Below, piece after piece: positions 16,967-24,251 of a stretch of DNA of 31,610 nt. How positions within the stretch are numbered: the stretch's first letter is position 1; each line of letters starts with the position of its first letter. The stretch comes from a virus: the IMG/VR virus record IMGVR_UViG_3300030419_001559, positions 1-31,610 of that record; one strand, given 5' to 3'. A program made the position numbers and the translations under genes. The notes beneath the pieces are model-generated. The model did not search any database. It saw nothing but the letters and a program-made list of their open reading frames with translations, and had not been told where the DNA came from.

Positions 16967-17254
16967 TCACTCTCCGTAGAGAAAGTCGATCCAGCCACTG
17001 GTCGTGATGAACGCGGGCGTACCTTCCCCCGCCCATGCACCTAGCTGATTGAAGTCAAAGAACTCGACAGCCTCTTCCGTCGTCATGCCGTCGTCCACGA
17101 GCCTTTGCAGGACCCTCTCTTTGTCGTAAACAATGACAGGCTCCATGCCGTGACGCTCTAGTACTCCCGCCACACAGCTATCGTAGCCATCCAATGTGCG
17201 TGCCTTGCTGTCGGGGCCTAGATGTTTACGAATCCTCCTCATATGGCTGTTCAC
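16967..17254 (-). CDS. Conserved phage protein with YDxC...VYDKExxL...GMTxEEAVEFF pattern
   Basis: The 95-aa product starts with GTG four bases after AAGGAGGT. The pattern DGYDSCVAGVLERHG, VIVYDKERVLQRLVDDGMTTEEAVEFFDFNQLGAW, then GTPAF recurs in many tailed phages as a short protein of unknown function. The DDGMTxEEAxE(Y/F)F helix is its best-conserved part. It converges on the primase-helicase with a 59-base A+T-rich gap between. Confidence 0.7.
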   Translation of the reverse strand: MNSHMRRIRKHLGPDSKARTLDGYDSCVAGVLERHGMEPVIVYDKERVLQRLVDDGMTTEEAVEFFDFNQLGAWAGEGTPAFITTSGWIDFLYGE

Positions 17255-17263
17255 AGTACCTCC

Positions 17264-17401
17264 TTACGGTGTCAAAAGAGAGTCGAGCAACATAGAGATG
17301 ATTGCTAGGCTCACGATAAGATCTAGTGATTGAACAACAAGAACCAAAACAGCGGCAACGCAAACCCAGAAAAATAGCCGTTCAAAAGTATTTTTGTTCA
17401 C
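17264..17401 (-). CDS. 45-aa membrane micro-protein
   Basis: A GTG start in a GTGA overlap with the preceding gene opens a 45-codon frame that fills the gap to the next gene. The product is almost entirely hydrophobic: residues about 7-25 (ERLFFWVCVAAVLVLVVQSL) and 28-40 (LIVSLAIISMLL) could form one long or two short membrane helices. Overlap coupling and the exact fit between neighbours support it. No family was recognised; a lysis or superinfection-exclusion role is possible. Confidence 0.55.
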   Translation of the reverse strand: MNKNTFERLFFWVCVAAVLVLVVQSLDLIVSLAIISMLLDSLLTP

Positions 17402-18006
17402 TGGGCGGCCTCCCCTGTGTACCCTGCCATCAGTGACTTATAGCTGAATTTCTTGCCAAGAGCTTCTTCGATTCCGATTTGCTTCGGCTCAAAGCCAAGG
17501 ACCCCACCTTCTGGGTGCCTGTAATAGCAGACAGAACTGACAGTAGCCTTGCCGTACACAAACATCTTTCCGGTTTTCGTTAAGCGCCACATCCCAGACG
17601 AGCGCTTGTCCTGCTCGGGATCTTTAGGCATGCGCTCCATCAATCCCCAATACCTGAGTTTCGCGTAGTCCCCGCCACCGTTAATTGCACCTGAAGAAGG
17701 GATGTGGTGGTGCCACCGCGAACCATTGTGGGACTCCGAAGGCAACTGTTCGTGTCGCATGGAGTTTCTTTTGTTGTCCATGTATGCAAGCCAGCACAGA
17801 ACCCTGACGTACGAGCCCAGCTTGTAGGCGTAAACCTTACTCCTGCCCCCACAGAGGGCGCACTTGGAGACAGGTTGTCTCGACAACTCCCTAAGCTCTT
17901 CTAGGTCAAGGGTTTCAAGCGAATCACTCATAGTCGGCTCCTTGACCACATCGAATATAGATGTCTGTCTTGGGTCATTAAGCGCATCCTCCATCCACTC
18001 GGTCAT
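17398..18006 (-). CDS. Hypothetical protein with one zinc-ribbon pair
   Basis: The 202-aa product starts at an ATG with AGGAGAGGG upstream. The N-terminal third is acidic and Leu-rich; CALCGG at about residue 49 is a single CxxC. The middle and C-terminal part (GGGDYAKLRYWGLMERMP, then SGMWRLTKTGKMFVYGK) looks like a winged-helix unit with its wing, often seen in phage proteins of unknown role. It may therefore bind DNA or RNA. Its leader region carries the opposed small-RNA gene. Confidence 0.6.
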   Translation of the reverse strand: MTEWMEDALNDPRQTSIFDVVKEPTMSDSLETLDLEELRELSRQPVSKCALCGGRSKVYAYKLGSYVRVLCWLAYMDNKRNSMRHEQLPSESHNGSRWHHHIPSSGAINGGGDYAKLRYWGLMERMPKDPEQDKRSSGMWRLTKTGKMFVYGKATVSSVCYYRHPEGGVLGFEPKQIGIEEALGKKFSYKSLMAGYTGEAAQ

Positions 18007-18081
18007 TTCCTGCCCTCTCCTGGTGTAAGTTTAAAACCAAAAATATTTCTTACCGCCTGCGTGCTCGAACTTCCGCCGTTC

Positions 18082-18110
18082 TTGACTAGCCGTGCACCAA
18101 TCAATATTAT
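18082..18110 (+). promoter_or_regulatory. Strong sigma70-type promoter of the small RNA
   Basis: TTGACT, exactly 17 bases, TATTAT: five of six consensus bases in each box with ideal spacing. It points away from the surrounding minus-strand genes. Transcription should begin near the A at 18118. Confidence 0.75.
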
Positions 18111-18117
18111 TGGTACC

Positions 18118-18228
18118 ATGCTACGATCCTCCTCTCTCGTAGTGTGTGTGCAAAAAGAGAACGATTCCTCCTCGTTCCGCCCCTTGGCTAGTTAGTCAGG
18201 CTCCGACTCGCTACCCAAGGGGTTTTTT
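18118..18228 (+). ncRNA. Candidate small RNA with two anti-Shine-Dalgarno loops
   Basis: About 111 nt between a near-consensus promoter and an intrinsic terminator. Hairpin 1 (arms CTACGA 18121-18126 and TCGTAG 18137-18142) has the loop TCCTCCTCTC and extends by four more pairs, two of them G-U, which form only in this strand's RNA. Hairpin 2 (GAACGA 18159-18164, TCGTTC 18172-18177) has the loop TTCCTCC. Both loops therefore show CCUCC, complementary to the GGAGG sites before most genes here. Hairpin 3 is the terminator. An alternative reading is a leaderless 25-codon peptide from ATG 18118. It is antisense to the leader between two minus-strand genes. No known RNA family was recognised. Confidence 0.6.
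18180..18228 (+). terminator. Intrinsic terminator of the small RNA
   Basis: Arms CCCCTTGG (18180-18187) and CCAAGGGG (18215-18222), with inner pairs TAG/CTA and AGTC/GACT, are followed directly by TTTTTT. On the opposite strand no T run follows, so it acts on plus-strand transcripts. It overlaps the last codons of the YkgJ-like gene. Confidence 0.8.
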
Positions 18229-18740
18229 GTTTGCCCAAACAGAGACAATACGTCAGCCCACTCGTCGGCTGGGGCTTCGTAATGTTGCTTGGTTTCCGGG
18301 TCAAACTTGCAGATGGTGGGCAGAATCGAAGAGAGCCGTGCCTCGGGCTTGGCCAACATGATCCTGTACCCATACCCCACAATGAAGCACGCACCCCCAT
18401 CTCCCACGACTTCATCGGCTTTTTTGTTAAGCCGCCTAGACTCTCTCCAGTCCTGCGTGGAGTCGGTGTCGGTGTAGAGAACTAAACCAGTACCCAAGCC
18501 GTCGTTATGGTTTTCGGTAACGGCCACAGCGCCCACCCTATCCGGCCTGTCGTCGATGGTCCCGGCACCATTTAACCAGTCACAAGAAAAGCGTGCGCAT
18601 TCGTAGGGTCGCTTGTCGTAGATGCCACACCCGTCATCGGTCAAGTGCTCACACCGGACCCCGGCAGGCTTGTTCAACTCGTGGACATAAAGTGCTGTGC
18701 AACAAGATGTGCATGGGCCACAACTGCGAAACCTGCTCAT
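18192..18740 (-). CDS. YkgJ-family zinc/iron-chelating protein
   Basis: The 182-aa product has, in its first 55 residues, the Cys pattern of the YkgJ/UPF0153 family: CGPCTSCC, then CEHLTDDGCGIYDKRPYECARFSCDW. The family is thought to bind zinc or an iron-sulphur cluster; the biochemical role is unknown. The rest has a GYGYRIMLAKPEARL core. The start overlaps the small coiled-coil gene upstream (ATGA). Its last bases form part of the opposed terminator. Confidence 0.75.
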   Translation of the reverse strand: MSRFRSCGPCTSCCTALYVHELNKPAGVRCEHLTDDGCGIYDKRPYECARFSCDWLNGAGTIDDRPDRVGAVAVTENHNDGLGTGLVLYTDTDSTQDWRESRRLNKKADEVVGDGGACFIVGYGYRIMLAKPEARLSSILPTICKFDPETKQHYEAPADEWADVLSLFGQTKNPLGSESEPD

Positions 18741-18853
18741 GGCCTATCCTTCAGCTCGTTTAAGTATTTCTGTATTCGTTCAAGTAGTTGATCTAAAGAG
18801 TCGATTCGGGTCATAAGTTTTTCCACCCGATCTTTCATGTCTTGGTTGTCCAT
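18737..18853 (-). CDS. 38-aa coiled-coil micro-protein
   Basis: The ATG sits in a TGATG overlap with the previous gene and the stop in an ATGA overlap with the next. The product (MDNQDMKDRVEKLMTRID and on through a Leu heptad pattern LLERIQKYLNEL) is one long amphipathic helix that should form a coiled coil. The double overlap and exact gap fit are the evidence for a real gene. Function unknown. Confidence 0.5.
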   Translation of the reverse strand: MDNQDMKDRVEKLMTRIDSLDQLLERIQKYLNELKDRP

Positions 18854-19221
18854 CAATTTATTCCCCCCTCGCCAAACGATTTCTCAAGGTACCTTCTTTC
18901 TGAGTCTTCTTGCATTTTTGCAAAGGCTTGTTCGATCTCATCGTCCTCGTCGAACAACTCAATCAGCCTTGGCATGATGTCATAGAACTCCTCCAAAAAT
19001 GGCAAAACAGCGTCTGTCCAAAAAATTTCTTGTTGCTCGCTGGTGTGTGCACTCCCTTGGGATTCCCCAAGTAGATTGCTTACGCCTTTGTCCAGTGAGA
19101 CCCCAAGGTTGAAGACATCAGCCATGGCGTTGTACATCTTCGTGTAGTGCTCGGATCTCCAGCTATGTAAGGCGATAGCCCTCCTCGTCCGCTCTCTAGC
19201 GGCTTTCTCTCGCTCCTTCAC
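18853..19221 (-). CDS. Hypothetical helical protein
   Basis: The 122-aa product starts with GTG; AAGGAG lies about ten bases upstream. The N-terminus is basic and helical (EREKAARERTRRAIALHSW) and the C-terminal half acidic (LIELFDEDDEIEQAFAKMQED). No family or catalytic motif was recognised. It is coupled to the micro-protein gene by TGATG. Confidence 0.55.
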   Translation of the reverse strand: MKEREKAARERTRRAIALHSWRSEHYTKMYNAMADVFNLGVSLDKGVSNLLGESQGSAHTSEQQEIFWTDAVLPFLEEFYDIMPRLIELFDEDDEIEQAFAKMQEDSERRYLEKSFGEGGIN

Positions 19222-19223
19222 AG

Positions 19224-19601
19224 CTACTCACTCCTTGAATTAGTGATGAATTTTTCCAAGATGGCAAAACGGTAGGCCTTCACGAACAAACGCTTGACCA
19301 AGATGTAGCCCACCCGCAACCAAGCAGACAACACTCGAAGCCAGGAAAATATATTTCTGTCTCGCTGCGTCGCCTGACTACTCCGACACCTTGCTCTAGG
19401 CATGGGCCCGTTACAAATCTCTGGCGAGTCCCAACAATCAAAAGTCATTGTGCATCCAGAGTTCCTACAGGCGTACAACTCCATGTACCCTGCCTTGGTC
19501 ACCAGTACAGGGTCGTGTCCCCGCCTCATGGCATTTCGGATAGACCTCCGAACGAGTCGCCTTGCGCCTTCAGTCCTGACGCCAACATCCATGTCGGACA
19601 T
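19224..19601 (-). CDS. Hypothetical Cys-containing basic protein
   Basis: The 125-aa product starts at an ATG with AAGGAGA upstream. Five cysteines in the middle (CRNSGC, CWDSPEIC, ARC) could bind a metal. The C-terminal third is basic and hydrophobic (FSWLRVLSAWLRVGYILVKRLFVKAYRFAILEKF) and looks membrane-associated. The function is not recognised. It ends two bases before the next start. Confidence 0.5.
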   Translation of the reverse strand: MSDMDVGVRTEGARRLVRRSIRNAMRRGHDPVLVTKAGYMELYACRNSGCTMTFDCWDSPEICNGPMPRARCRSSQATQRDRNIFSWLRVLSAWLRVGYILVKRLFVKAYRFAILEKFITNSRSE

Positions 19602-19619
19602 CTTTATTTCTCCTTGGGT

Positions 19620-19820
19620 TTAAACGTAATGATCGTCATACTCCCTCAACACACAGTGCAAATAGAAGTGAAGCCTCTTGACGTGCTCCCACTCCAGAAG
19701 GAATTCGTCGTCACCTAAGGTAACCTTGGTGACCCATCCATAATTGTCACTCTTGTCAGTGTCATCTGTCACTTTCGCACTTACTTGGTCTGCGTGCCAA
19801 ACCAGTTTCTTTCGTCTCAT
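19620..19820 (-). CDS. Small hypothetical protein
   Basis: The 66-aa product starts at an ATG with CAGGAG seven bases upstream. It has alternating strand-forming segments (WVTKVTLGDDEFLLEWEHVK) and a His/Asp tail (REYDDHYV). No family was recognised. It follows the zincin-VWA gene by 25 bases on the same transcript. Confidence 0.5.
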   Translation of the reverse strand: MRRKKLVWHADQVSAKVTDDTDKSDNYGWVTKVTLGDDEFLLEWEHVKRLHFYLHCVLREYDDHYV

Positions 19821-19845
19821 CTTGGGCTCCTGTTTTTGTGACGGG

Positions 19846-21105
19846 TTAGATTTTTACTACGGTGCCAAACAGCCTCGACGATCCGTTGTAAGTGTACGCT
19901 GGCGTTTCACATGTGGTCGCCCACAGAACAGGGTATGGTGGGCGCTTACAACTCACCGAACCAAAGCCGTCTGTGAAGTACACGAGAGCGCTAACATCTT
20001 TCTCTTTGCGGTTGTCTTTAATCCAATTGAAGATTGGAGTAAATGACGTACCGCCGCCCCCATGAACGTTCAGTTCCATGCACTCGGCACCCCTGCCGTT
20101 CTTGAGGTTGTACTCCCACCACGGGGTCCCAGTCTCGGGATTTATGTGAACGCGACTATCCACATAAGCAACCATGATCTTACTTATTCTGAGTCGCTTG
20201 GCTGTGACAACCATGGTCTGACGAGCCTTGTCAAAGTCATCCAGTCCCATTGATGCAGACGAATCGAACACACAGTAGAGTGTCTCGGCCCGCTTCTCGG
20301 CTGTTGGGATAAATATATCTTGGGACATCCATCTTTTATTGGGCCGCTTGAAGCTCCGGTAGCTCTTGACGCTCTTGGCCAACCACTTCTTCAGAATACT
20401 CAGGGATCGGGCGTCTCCGTAGTTACTCTCCTTGACCTTGGTAACCATGTCGCCGTCACCCAACCCCATCGCCCTCTCTTGAAGAGCGGCCTCCTCGACG
20501 CGCTCTAGAATTTGCTGTTCCAGTTCTGCCAACTCCTCCGGGGTGCCGTCGCACTCAGGCGCGTCCAGAATCTCACCAATGCAGTCCCCGTTATCCCCGG
20601 AGCCGTCATTCTCCCCCGGCTCTGTCCCGTCGCCACCGTTCTCCTCCTCCTCGGGGGGTTGCCAACCCTCGGCCAGAAGAATCTTGCACACCCGTTCGAC
20701 TGACCCGTCATAATTTTTATTCAGAACCTTGTGGTCCTCCGGCCACCGAATCCTGTTTTCGGGCAGAACAAAGTCTTTGTCTGGGCCATAATTTGCGCTT
20801 TGTATGATCCACTCGTTGATCACCATGTCGCATGCCACGTTCCACAGCTTTGGGTGGAAGTCTCCACGCCTTGTGTGGTGCAGGTTCGACACATGAAGCG
20901 CTTCATGGATGATGACACCCGCGACCTCACGATCACTCAGCGGGGCAACCCACTCCGGGTTGGCTAAGATTCTTGTCCCGTCAGTGGCCATGGTCCCTTC
21001 GTTCATCTCCTCAATAGGGAGACCACCCATCATGGTGTAGGCCCCAGGTGCGGCAGTAAATAATTTTGCCCTGATTTTCTTGATTCTTTGGACAGTACTG
21101 GACAT
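19846..21105 (-). CDS. Zincin-VWA protein (DUF2201-like metallopeptidase)
   Basis: The 419-aa product starts at an ATG with GGAGGGGGT upstream. The N-terminal half carries HEALHVSNLHH (about residues 67-77), the HExxHxxxxxH-type zinc site of a metallopeptidase, in the DUF2201 style. An acidic Glu/Gly/Asp linker (about 155-185) follows. The C-terminal half is a von Willebrand A-type domain with a full MIDAS: DSSAS (about 281-285), a Thr in GGGGTSF, and FTDG. MoxR ATPases act together with VWA proteins as chaperone-like remodelling pairs. The ATPase two genes upstream is thus its likely partner. Confidence 0.85.
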   Translation of the reverse strand: MSSTVQRIKKIRAKLFTAAPGAYTMMGGLPIEEMNEGTMATDGTRILANPEWVAPLSDREVAGVIIHEALHVSNLHHTRRGDFHPKLWNVACDMVINEWIIQSANYGPDKDFVLPENRIRWPEDHKVLNKNYDGSVERVCKILLAEGWQPPEEEENGGDGTEPGENDGSGDNGDCIGEILDAPECDGTPEELAELEQQILERVEEAALQERAMGLGDGDMVTKVKESNYGDARSLSILKKWLAKSVKSYRSFKRPNKRWMSQDIFIPTAEKRAETLYCVFDSSASMGLDDFDKARQTMVVTAKRLRISKIMVAYVDSRVHINPETGTPWWEYNLKNGRGAECMELNVHGGGGTSFTPIFNWIKDNRKEKDVSALVYFTDGFGSVSCKRPPYPVLWATTCETPAYTYNGSSRLFGTVVKI

Positions 21106-21114
21106 ACCCCCTCC

Positions 21115-22122
21115 TTAGTTAAGCCAATCGTCTAGTAGATCTGTCTTGGATTTACGAGCCACCTCAGCGATGTCCTGCAATGTCTCCTTGACCTCCTTCC
21201 TCATGGTGTCATCCTCTCCACTCAAGGCCTTACGAGCATCGGACAGGGACCCACCGCCAATCGCTTCGATCTTGCTCATAAGGTCGCGTGTCATGGACGC
21301 CGCTTGAGTAAGCTCTGCGTTCTCAAGAGCCGTGGTCCACTGCTCTGCCCTCTCGGCGGCGGCTTGGAGTTTTTGCCAACCCTTGGTCTTTGGCAACGAG
21401 TTCCCCGCCCGGCTGTCACCCTCATTGAAAACATATCCGTCGATACCGGCAATGATACCGTTGACCTCATCCATGATACTCTCGGCAACACTATTTACCG
21501 CATTGGATATTTTTCTTTCGGCCTCCAGCTTGGCGTCCGCTTTCATTCTCTCCATCACCTCTTCGGGATGGGATATGCGGATGTCACCCTCAATCCCACG
21601 GATGTCGTTGAGCGGTTTGATCCAGACCTTCCAACTGTAGCATTTGCGTAGCTCAGCCACGGGGATGAAGTAGTCTTGAAACCTGCCGTTGAGTTCAGTC
21701 AACGCCTCCGCTCTCATCCTGTCCCACTGGCTGAATAGTTCAGTCTCAAGAATCCGCTCCCACTCTTGGCGGAAACTGATCATCTTAGACTCATACTCAG
21801 ATATTTTACTAGCATCCAGCAGGTAGTCGGCGTTACTGATGCGCCCACCGTAATCGTTGTTCCTTGTGGTTGACCAAGGGACCGTCACGGACTTCATGTA
21901 GTTCCGCGCTCGTGCGACAACGGCGTTCAGCTTGCGCTGAACCACTTGGTCCATCACGACGACTTGGCCCCTAGTCTTGCTCTCCAGTATGCCCGTGGCC
22001 TCTGCACCTCCACGCGCAACATCTCTATCCGACTTGATCCCACCTCTCTGTGTCACCTCTAGACTTGTGAGACAAAAGGCCTTCCAGAGTTCTTTGATGT
22101 TGTCATCCAGATTGTCCTGCAT
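21115..22122 (-). CDS. Helical partner protein of the MoxR/VWA module (DUF3150-like)
   Basis: I take the ATG at 22122 (MQDNLDDNIKELW), with AAGGAGGAG upstream; 335 aa. It is almost entirely helical and highly charged, with coiled-coil stretches (KISEYESKMISFRQEWERILETEL; AKLEAERKISNAVNSVAESI) and a central WKVWIKPLNDIRG segment. Its place between the MoxR ATPase and the VWA protein, and its overall look, match the DUF3150 proteins I remember from similar phage clusters; this assignment is from memory and moderate. It probably links ATPase and VWA subunits. Confidence 0.6.
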   Translation of the reverse strand: MQDNLDDNIKELWKAFCLTSLEVTQRGGIKSDRDVARGGAEATGILESKTRGQVVVMDQVVQRKLNAVVARARNYMKSVTVPWSTTRNNDYGGRISNADYLLDASKISEYESKMISFRQEWERILETELFSQWDRMRAEALTELNGRFQDYFIPVAELRKCYSWKVWIKPLNDIRGIEGDIRISHPEEVMERMKADAKLEAERKISNAVNSVAESIMDEVNGIIAGIDGYVFNEGDSRAGNSLPKTKGWQKLQAAAERAEQWTTALENAELTQAASMTRDLMSKIEAIGGGSLSDARKALSGEDDTMRKEVKETLQDIAEVARKSKTDLLDDWLN

Positions 22123-22139
22123 TGTTACTCCTCCTTGGT

Positions 22140-23291
22140 TTAGAAACGAAAGTCTGCGCAACGACTCATGTGGCGACCCCACTCCACCTCTGAAGTCACA
22201 TCCTTATTCACTGCCTGTGCCATGTGGGCGAAGGTTACCTCCAACTCTTCCCCAAACAATTTGATAAACGGGAACAATTTATTTACTTGCGCCGGATCGC
22301 CCTTGACTCGCTTCGACAGCATCGCGGTCATGGAGCAGAGCGTCTGCCTACCGTTGTGGCTTACATCGTTCCTGATCCGTTCGATCTCAGACATGTGTCC
22401 GTCAGGGTCGTTGATCATGGCGTCAATGTCATCCAACCTTTCCATCGCCTTGTGCATCGCATACAGTTCCGTGCTTGCTTGGACACCGATGAAGCCCTCG
22501 GCAATACCCCTACCTAGGTTTGTGTCTAGATCTACCAATCCCGCGAGCATCAGATCGCTGAGCCGCTTAGCCTGCCTCGCGCAATTGAACGGCTGTCCCT
22601 CCACGGTACCTTTGTGGTGTTGAGTGAACAGCCACTCGTCCCCAAACGCTTTGGTGCAAGACACAATGAGTGGATGAAGCTCGCCTGCGTGGTAATTCAG
22701 GAATGAGTTGGAATCATTGCTTACCTCAATGATACACGCCCTCGACACCAGATCGGATTGCAAGTCCACTGACCCTGCATTGTCCTCCACCCTGTTGCCT
22801 GTTGCCACGATGCGCATACCGTCCGGCTTGATCCACGCATCACCCAATCGGCCCTCGTTCACGATGGACGCGACCGACTTGAAGTGCTCCTCTTCCTTGG
22901 CAACCTCATCCAACAAAAGCGTATTGTGAATAAGATTTTTTGGACCCCAAGTGTGGTCAGCGCCCGCAAGGAATGATGCGGCGATGGTTTCGTAGACGGT
23001 GCCCTCGTCTCCCCGTGTGAAGTTGGGGAACATCACCTCCTCCTTACCCTTCGCACTGATGTTGATGAAGGTGTAGGTGGGCGACCCGTCATGTGGGCGA
23101 TCAACGCTACTGTCGATAGGCTCCTCGCCTGTCTCGTCAACAGCCCTGCGCCTCACGATCTCCTTGGCGATGTCGGTCTTGCCTGCTCCGTTCCGACCAA
23201 GCAGGAGCACCGCAACGTCCTCCTTCAAGAGCATCACCCCGGCCTCAGTGGCCTCCTCGGGGCTCAGCTGTATCCTTGAAGTGTTCTTCAT
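22140..23291 (-). CDS. MoxR/CbbQ-like AAA+ ATPase
   Basis: The start is at the ATG at 23291 (MKNTSRIQL) with GGAGGAG eight bases upstream; 383 aa. Walker A GRNGAGKTD (about residues 32-40), Walker B TLLLDEVAKEEEH (about 123), and sensor 1 IVATGNRVED (about 159) are present, with Arg residues (LVSRACIIEV) in the arginine-finger region. MoxR-type ATPases form rings that remodel or insert cofactors into partners together with VWA proteins, and both partner genes follow directly. Its leader has a copy of the dispersed palindrome. Confidence 0.85.
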   Translation of the reverse strand: MKNTSRIQLSPEEATEAGVMLLKEDVAVLLLGRNGAGKTDIAKEIVRRRAVDETGEEPIDSSVDRPHDGSPTYTFINISAKGKEEVMFPNFTRGDEGTVYETIAASFLAGADHTWGPKNLIHNTLLLDEVAKEEEHFKSVASIVNEGRLGDAWIKPDGMRIVATGNRVEDNAGSVDLQSDLVSRACIIEVSNDSNSFLNYHAGELHPLIVSCTKAFGDEWLFTQHHKGTVEGQPFNCARQAKRLSDLMLAGLVDLDTNLGRGIAEGFIGVQASTELYAMHKAMERLDDIDAMINDPDGHMSEIERIRNDVSHNGRQTLCSMTAMLSKRVKGDPAQVNKLFPFIKLFGEELEVTFAHMAQAVNKDVTSEVEWGRHMSRCADFRF

Positions 23292-23421
23292 TTCTACTCC
23301 TCCAGTAGAAGGGGGGGGGAAATTTTTTCCCCCTCCGTGGAACATCCTCTCAAACTTTCTACTAAATCTAAATCAAATTTATTTTTTGTCCAGTCTCCAT
23401 ATCCAGGGGGGTGAGATTTGA
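23292..23421 (-). promoter_or_regulatory. Leader of the MoxR gene with possible promoter
   Basis: No gene is seen in this A+T-rich stretch. On the minus strand TGGACA (23387-23392), 16 bases, TAGATT (23365-23370) could be a promoter, with a start near 23358. The palindrome at 23315-23333 would then lie in the untranslated leader, 25-43 bases into the RNA. A 67-aa frame across this stretch has no SD and is not supported. Confidence 0.4.
23315..23333. repeat. Dispersed palindrome, copy 1
   Basis: GGGGG-AAA-TTT-TTT-CCCCC with extra G on the left. It lies in the leader of the MoxR-like ATPase gene. Confidence 0.8.
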
Positions 23422-23964
23422 TTACTCTATGTTCAGGAATTGTTCGGACCTCTCGGCCACCTTTCCATGGTAGTCCTGACAGTACGCGCTCCTGCACCCG
23501 TTGTATCCAAGCAATCCTGCGCGCTCGCTCCCGTGTCTTTGAATCATGTCGGCAAGTATCGCCCCACCTCTACACACTGACCCGGAAACGCTCTCCATTG
23601 AACCTTTGCACAGCCAAGCGCTCCTGTGCATCGGCATAACTTGGTACAGTCCAATGGCTCCGGCGTAGCTTACCGCCAACGTGTCAAGCCATGGGTTCTC
23701 CACCATGAGCACACCGACCATCGTGGATACGGGTAGCTTGTGCCTATCACTCACGGCACGGATCTGACCCGCTATCCTGCGCACGGCACCCTCGTCCGCA
23801 CACCCATTGCCTTCGCACTGCCATCGGTTGTGCCAGAGATAGACCGCCACTGTGTCCACCTGTGCAACAATGGGATCTAACTCCACGACAGGAATCTCGG
23901 GCTGCTGACAAGCAGAAAAACCCAAAAGCAAAAATATATTTACTTTGCGGGCCGGCCACGTCAT
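23422..23964 (-). CDS. Lytic transglycosylase-like lipoprotein
   Basis: The start is at the ATG at 23964 (MTWPARKVN), which overlaps the upstream stop (TGATG); 180 aa. The N-terminus is a short basic stretch, a hydrophobic run (VNIFLLLGFSAC) and a Cys after FSA, a plausible lipobox, so the protein may be anchored in the membrane. The domain from about 55 has a catalytic-type Glu in MVENPWLD, then SYAGAIGLYQVMPMH as the SLT/goose-lysozyme-like GxxGLxQ motif, and ERAGLLGYNGC as the downstream A-x-x-YN motif. It probably cuts peptidoglycan at entry or lysis. Extra cysteines suggest disulphides. Confidence 0.75.
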   Translation of the reverse strand: MTWPARKVNIFLLLGFSACQQPEIPVVELDPIVAQVDTVAVYLWHNRWQCEGNGCADEGAVRRIAGQIRAVSDRHKLPVSTMVGVLMVENPWLDTLAVSYAGAIGLYQVMPMHRSAWLCKGSMESVSGSVCRGGAILADMIQRHGSERAGLLGYNGCRSAYCQDYHGKVAERSEQFLNIE

Positions 23965-24197
23965 CACTCGTTCCAATACTTGGGCGCGCCAATCTCTTCC
24001 TCTTCCCATATGGGCTCGTCCGTTTCGTACCGCTCCATAATGTCAGACCGGAACTTTCGCTTGAAGCACACGTCACACATCCTCCCGCAGTAGATCCCGT
24101 ATCCGTCGTACTGGGGGTATGCAGGCCTCCTCTCAAACCCCGCGTGGAATACCGGCGTGTCGTCGCAGTATCGGCAGTCGTCAGCTTTGTTTTGCAT
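23964..24197 (-). CDS. Small Cys-rich conserved phage protein
   Basis: The 77-aa product starts at an ATG with AGAAGGAGAA upstream. It has CRYC near the start and CGRMCDVC in the middle, probably one zinc site. The segment YDGYGIYCGRMCDVCFKRKFRSDIMERYETDEPI resembles a short protein common in marine phages (YDGRGIYL-type), whose function is not known. It ends with KYWNE, like its upstream neighbour. Confidence 0.6.
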   Translation of the reverse strand: MQNKADDCRYCDDTPVFHAGFERRPAYPQYDGYGIYCGRMCDVCFKRKFRSDIMERYETDEPIWEEEEIGAPKYWNE

Positions 24198-24222
24198 CGT
24201 TCGGTTCTCCTTCTTGAATGGT

Positions 24223-24243
24223 GGGGGAGCGGAGTGCTCCCCC
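24223..24243 (-). other. Intergenic hairpin
   Basis: GGGGGAGC and GCTCCCCC, eight pairs with a five-base loop, lie between two minus-strand genes. No T run follows in either direction, so it is not a normal terminator. It could stabilise or process the mRNA. Confidence 0.6.
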
Positions 24244-24251
24244 TCCCGGTG

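Noticed and set aside
23294-23497. 67-aa minus-strand reading frame upstream of the MoxR gene
   Set aside because: It has no SD, overlaps the transglycosylase gene and the leader palindrome, and shows no protein-like pattern.
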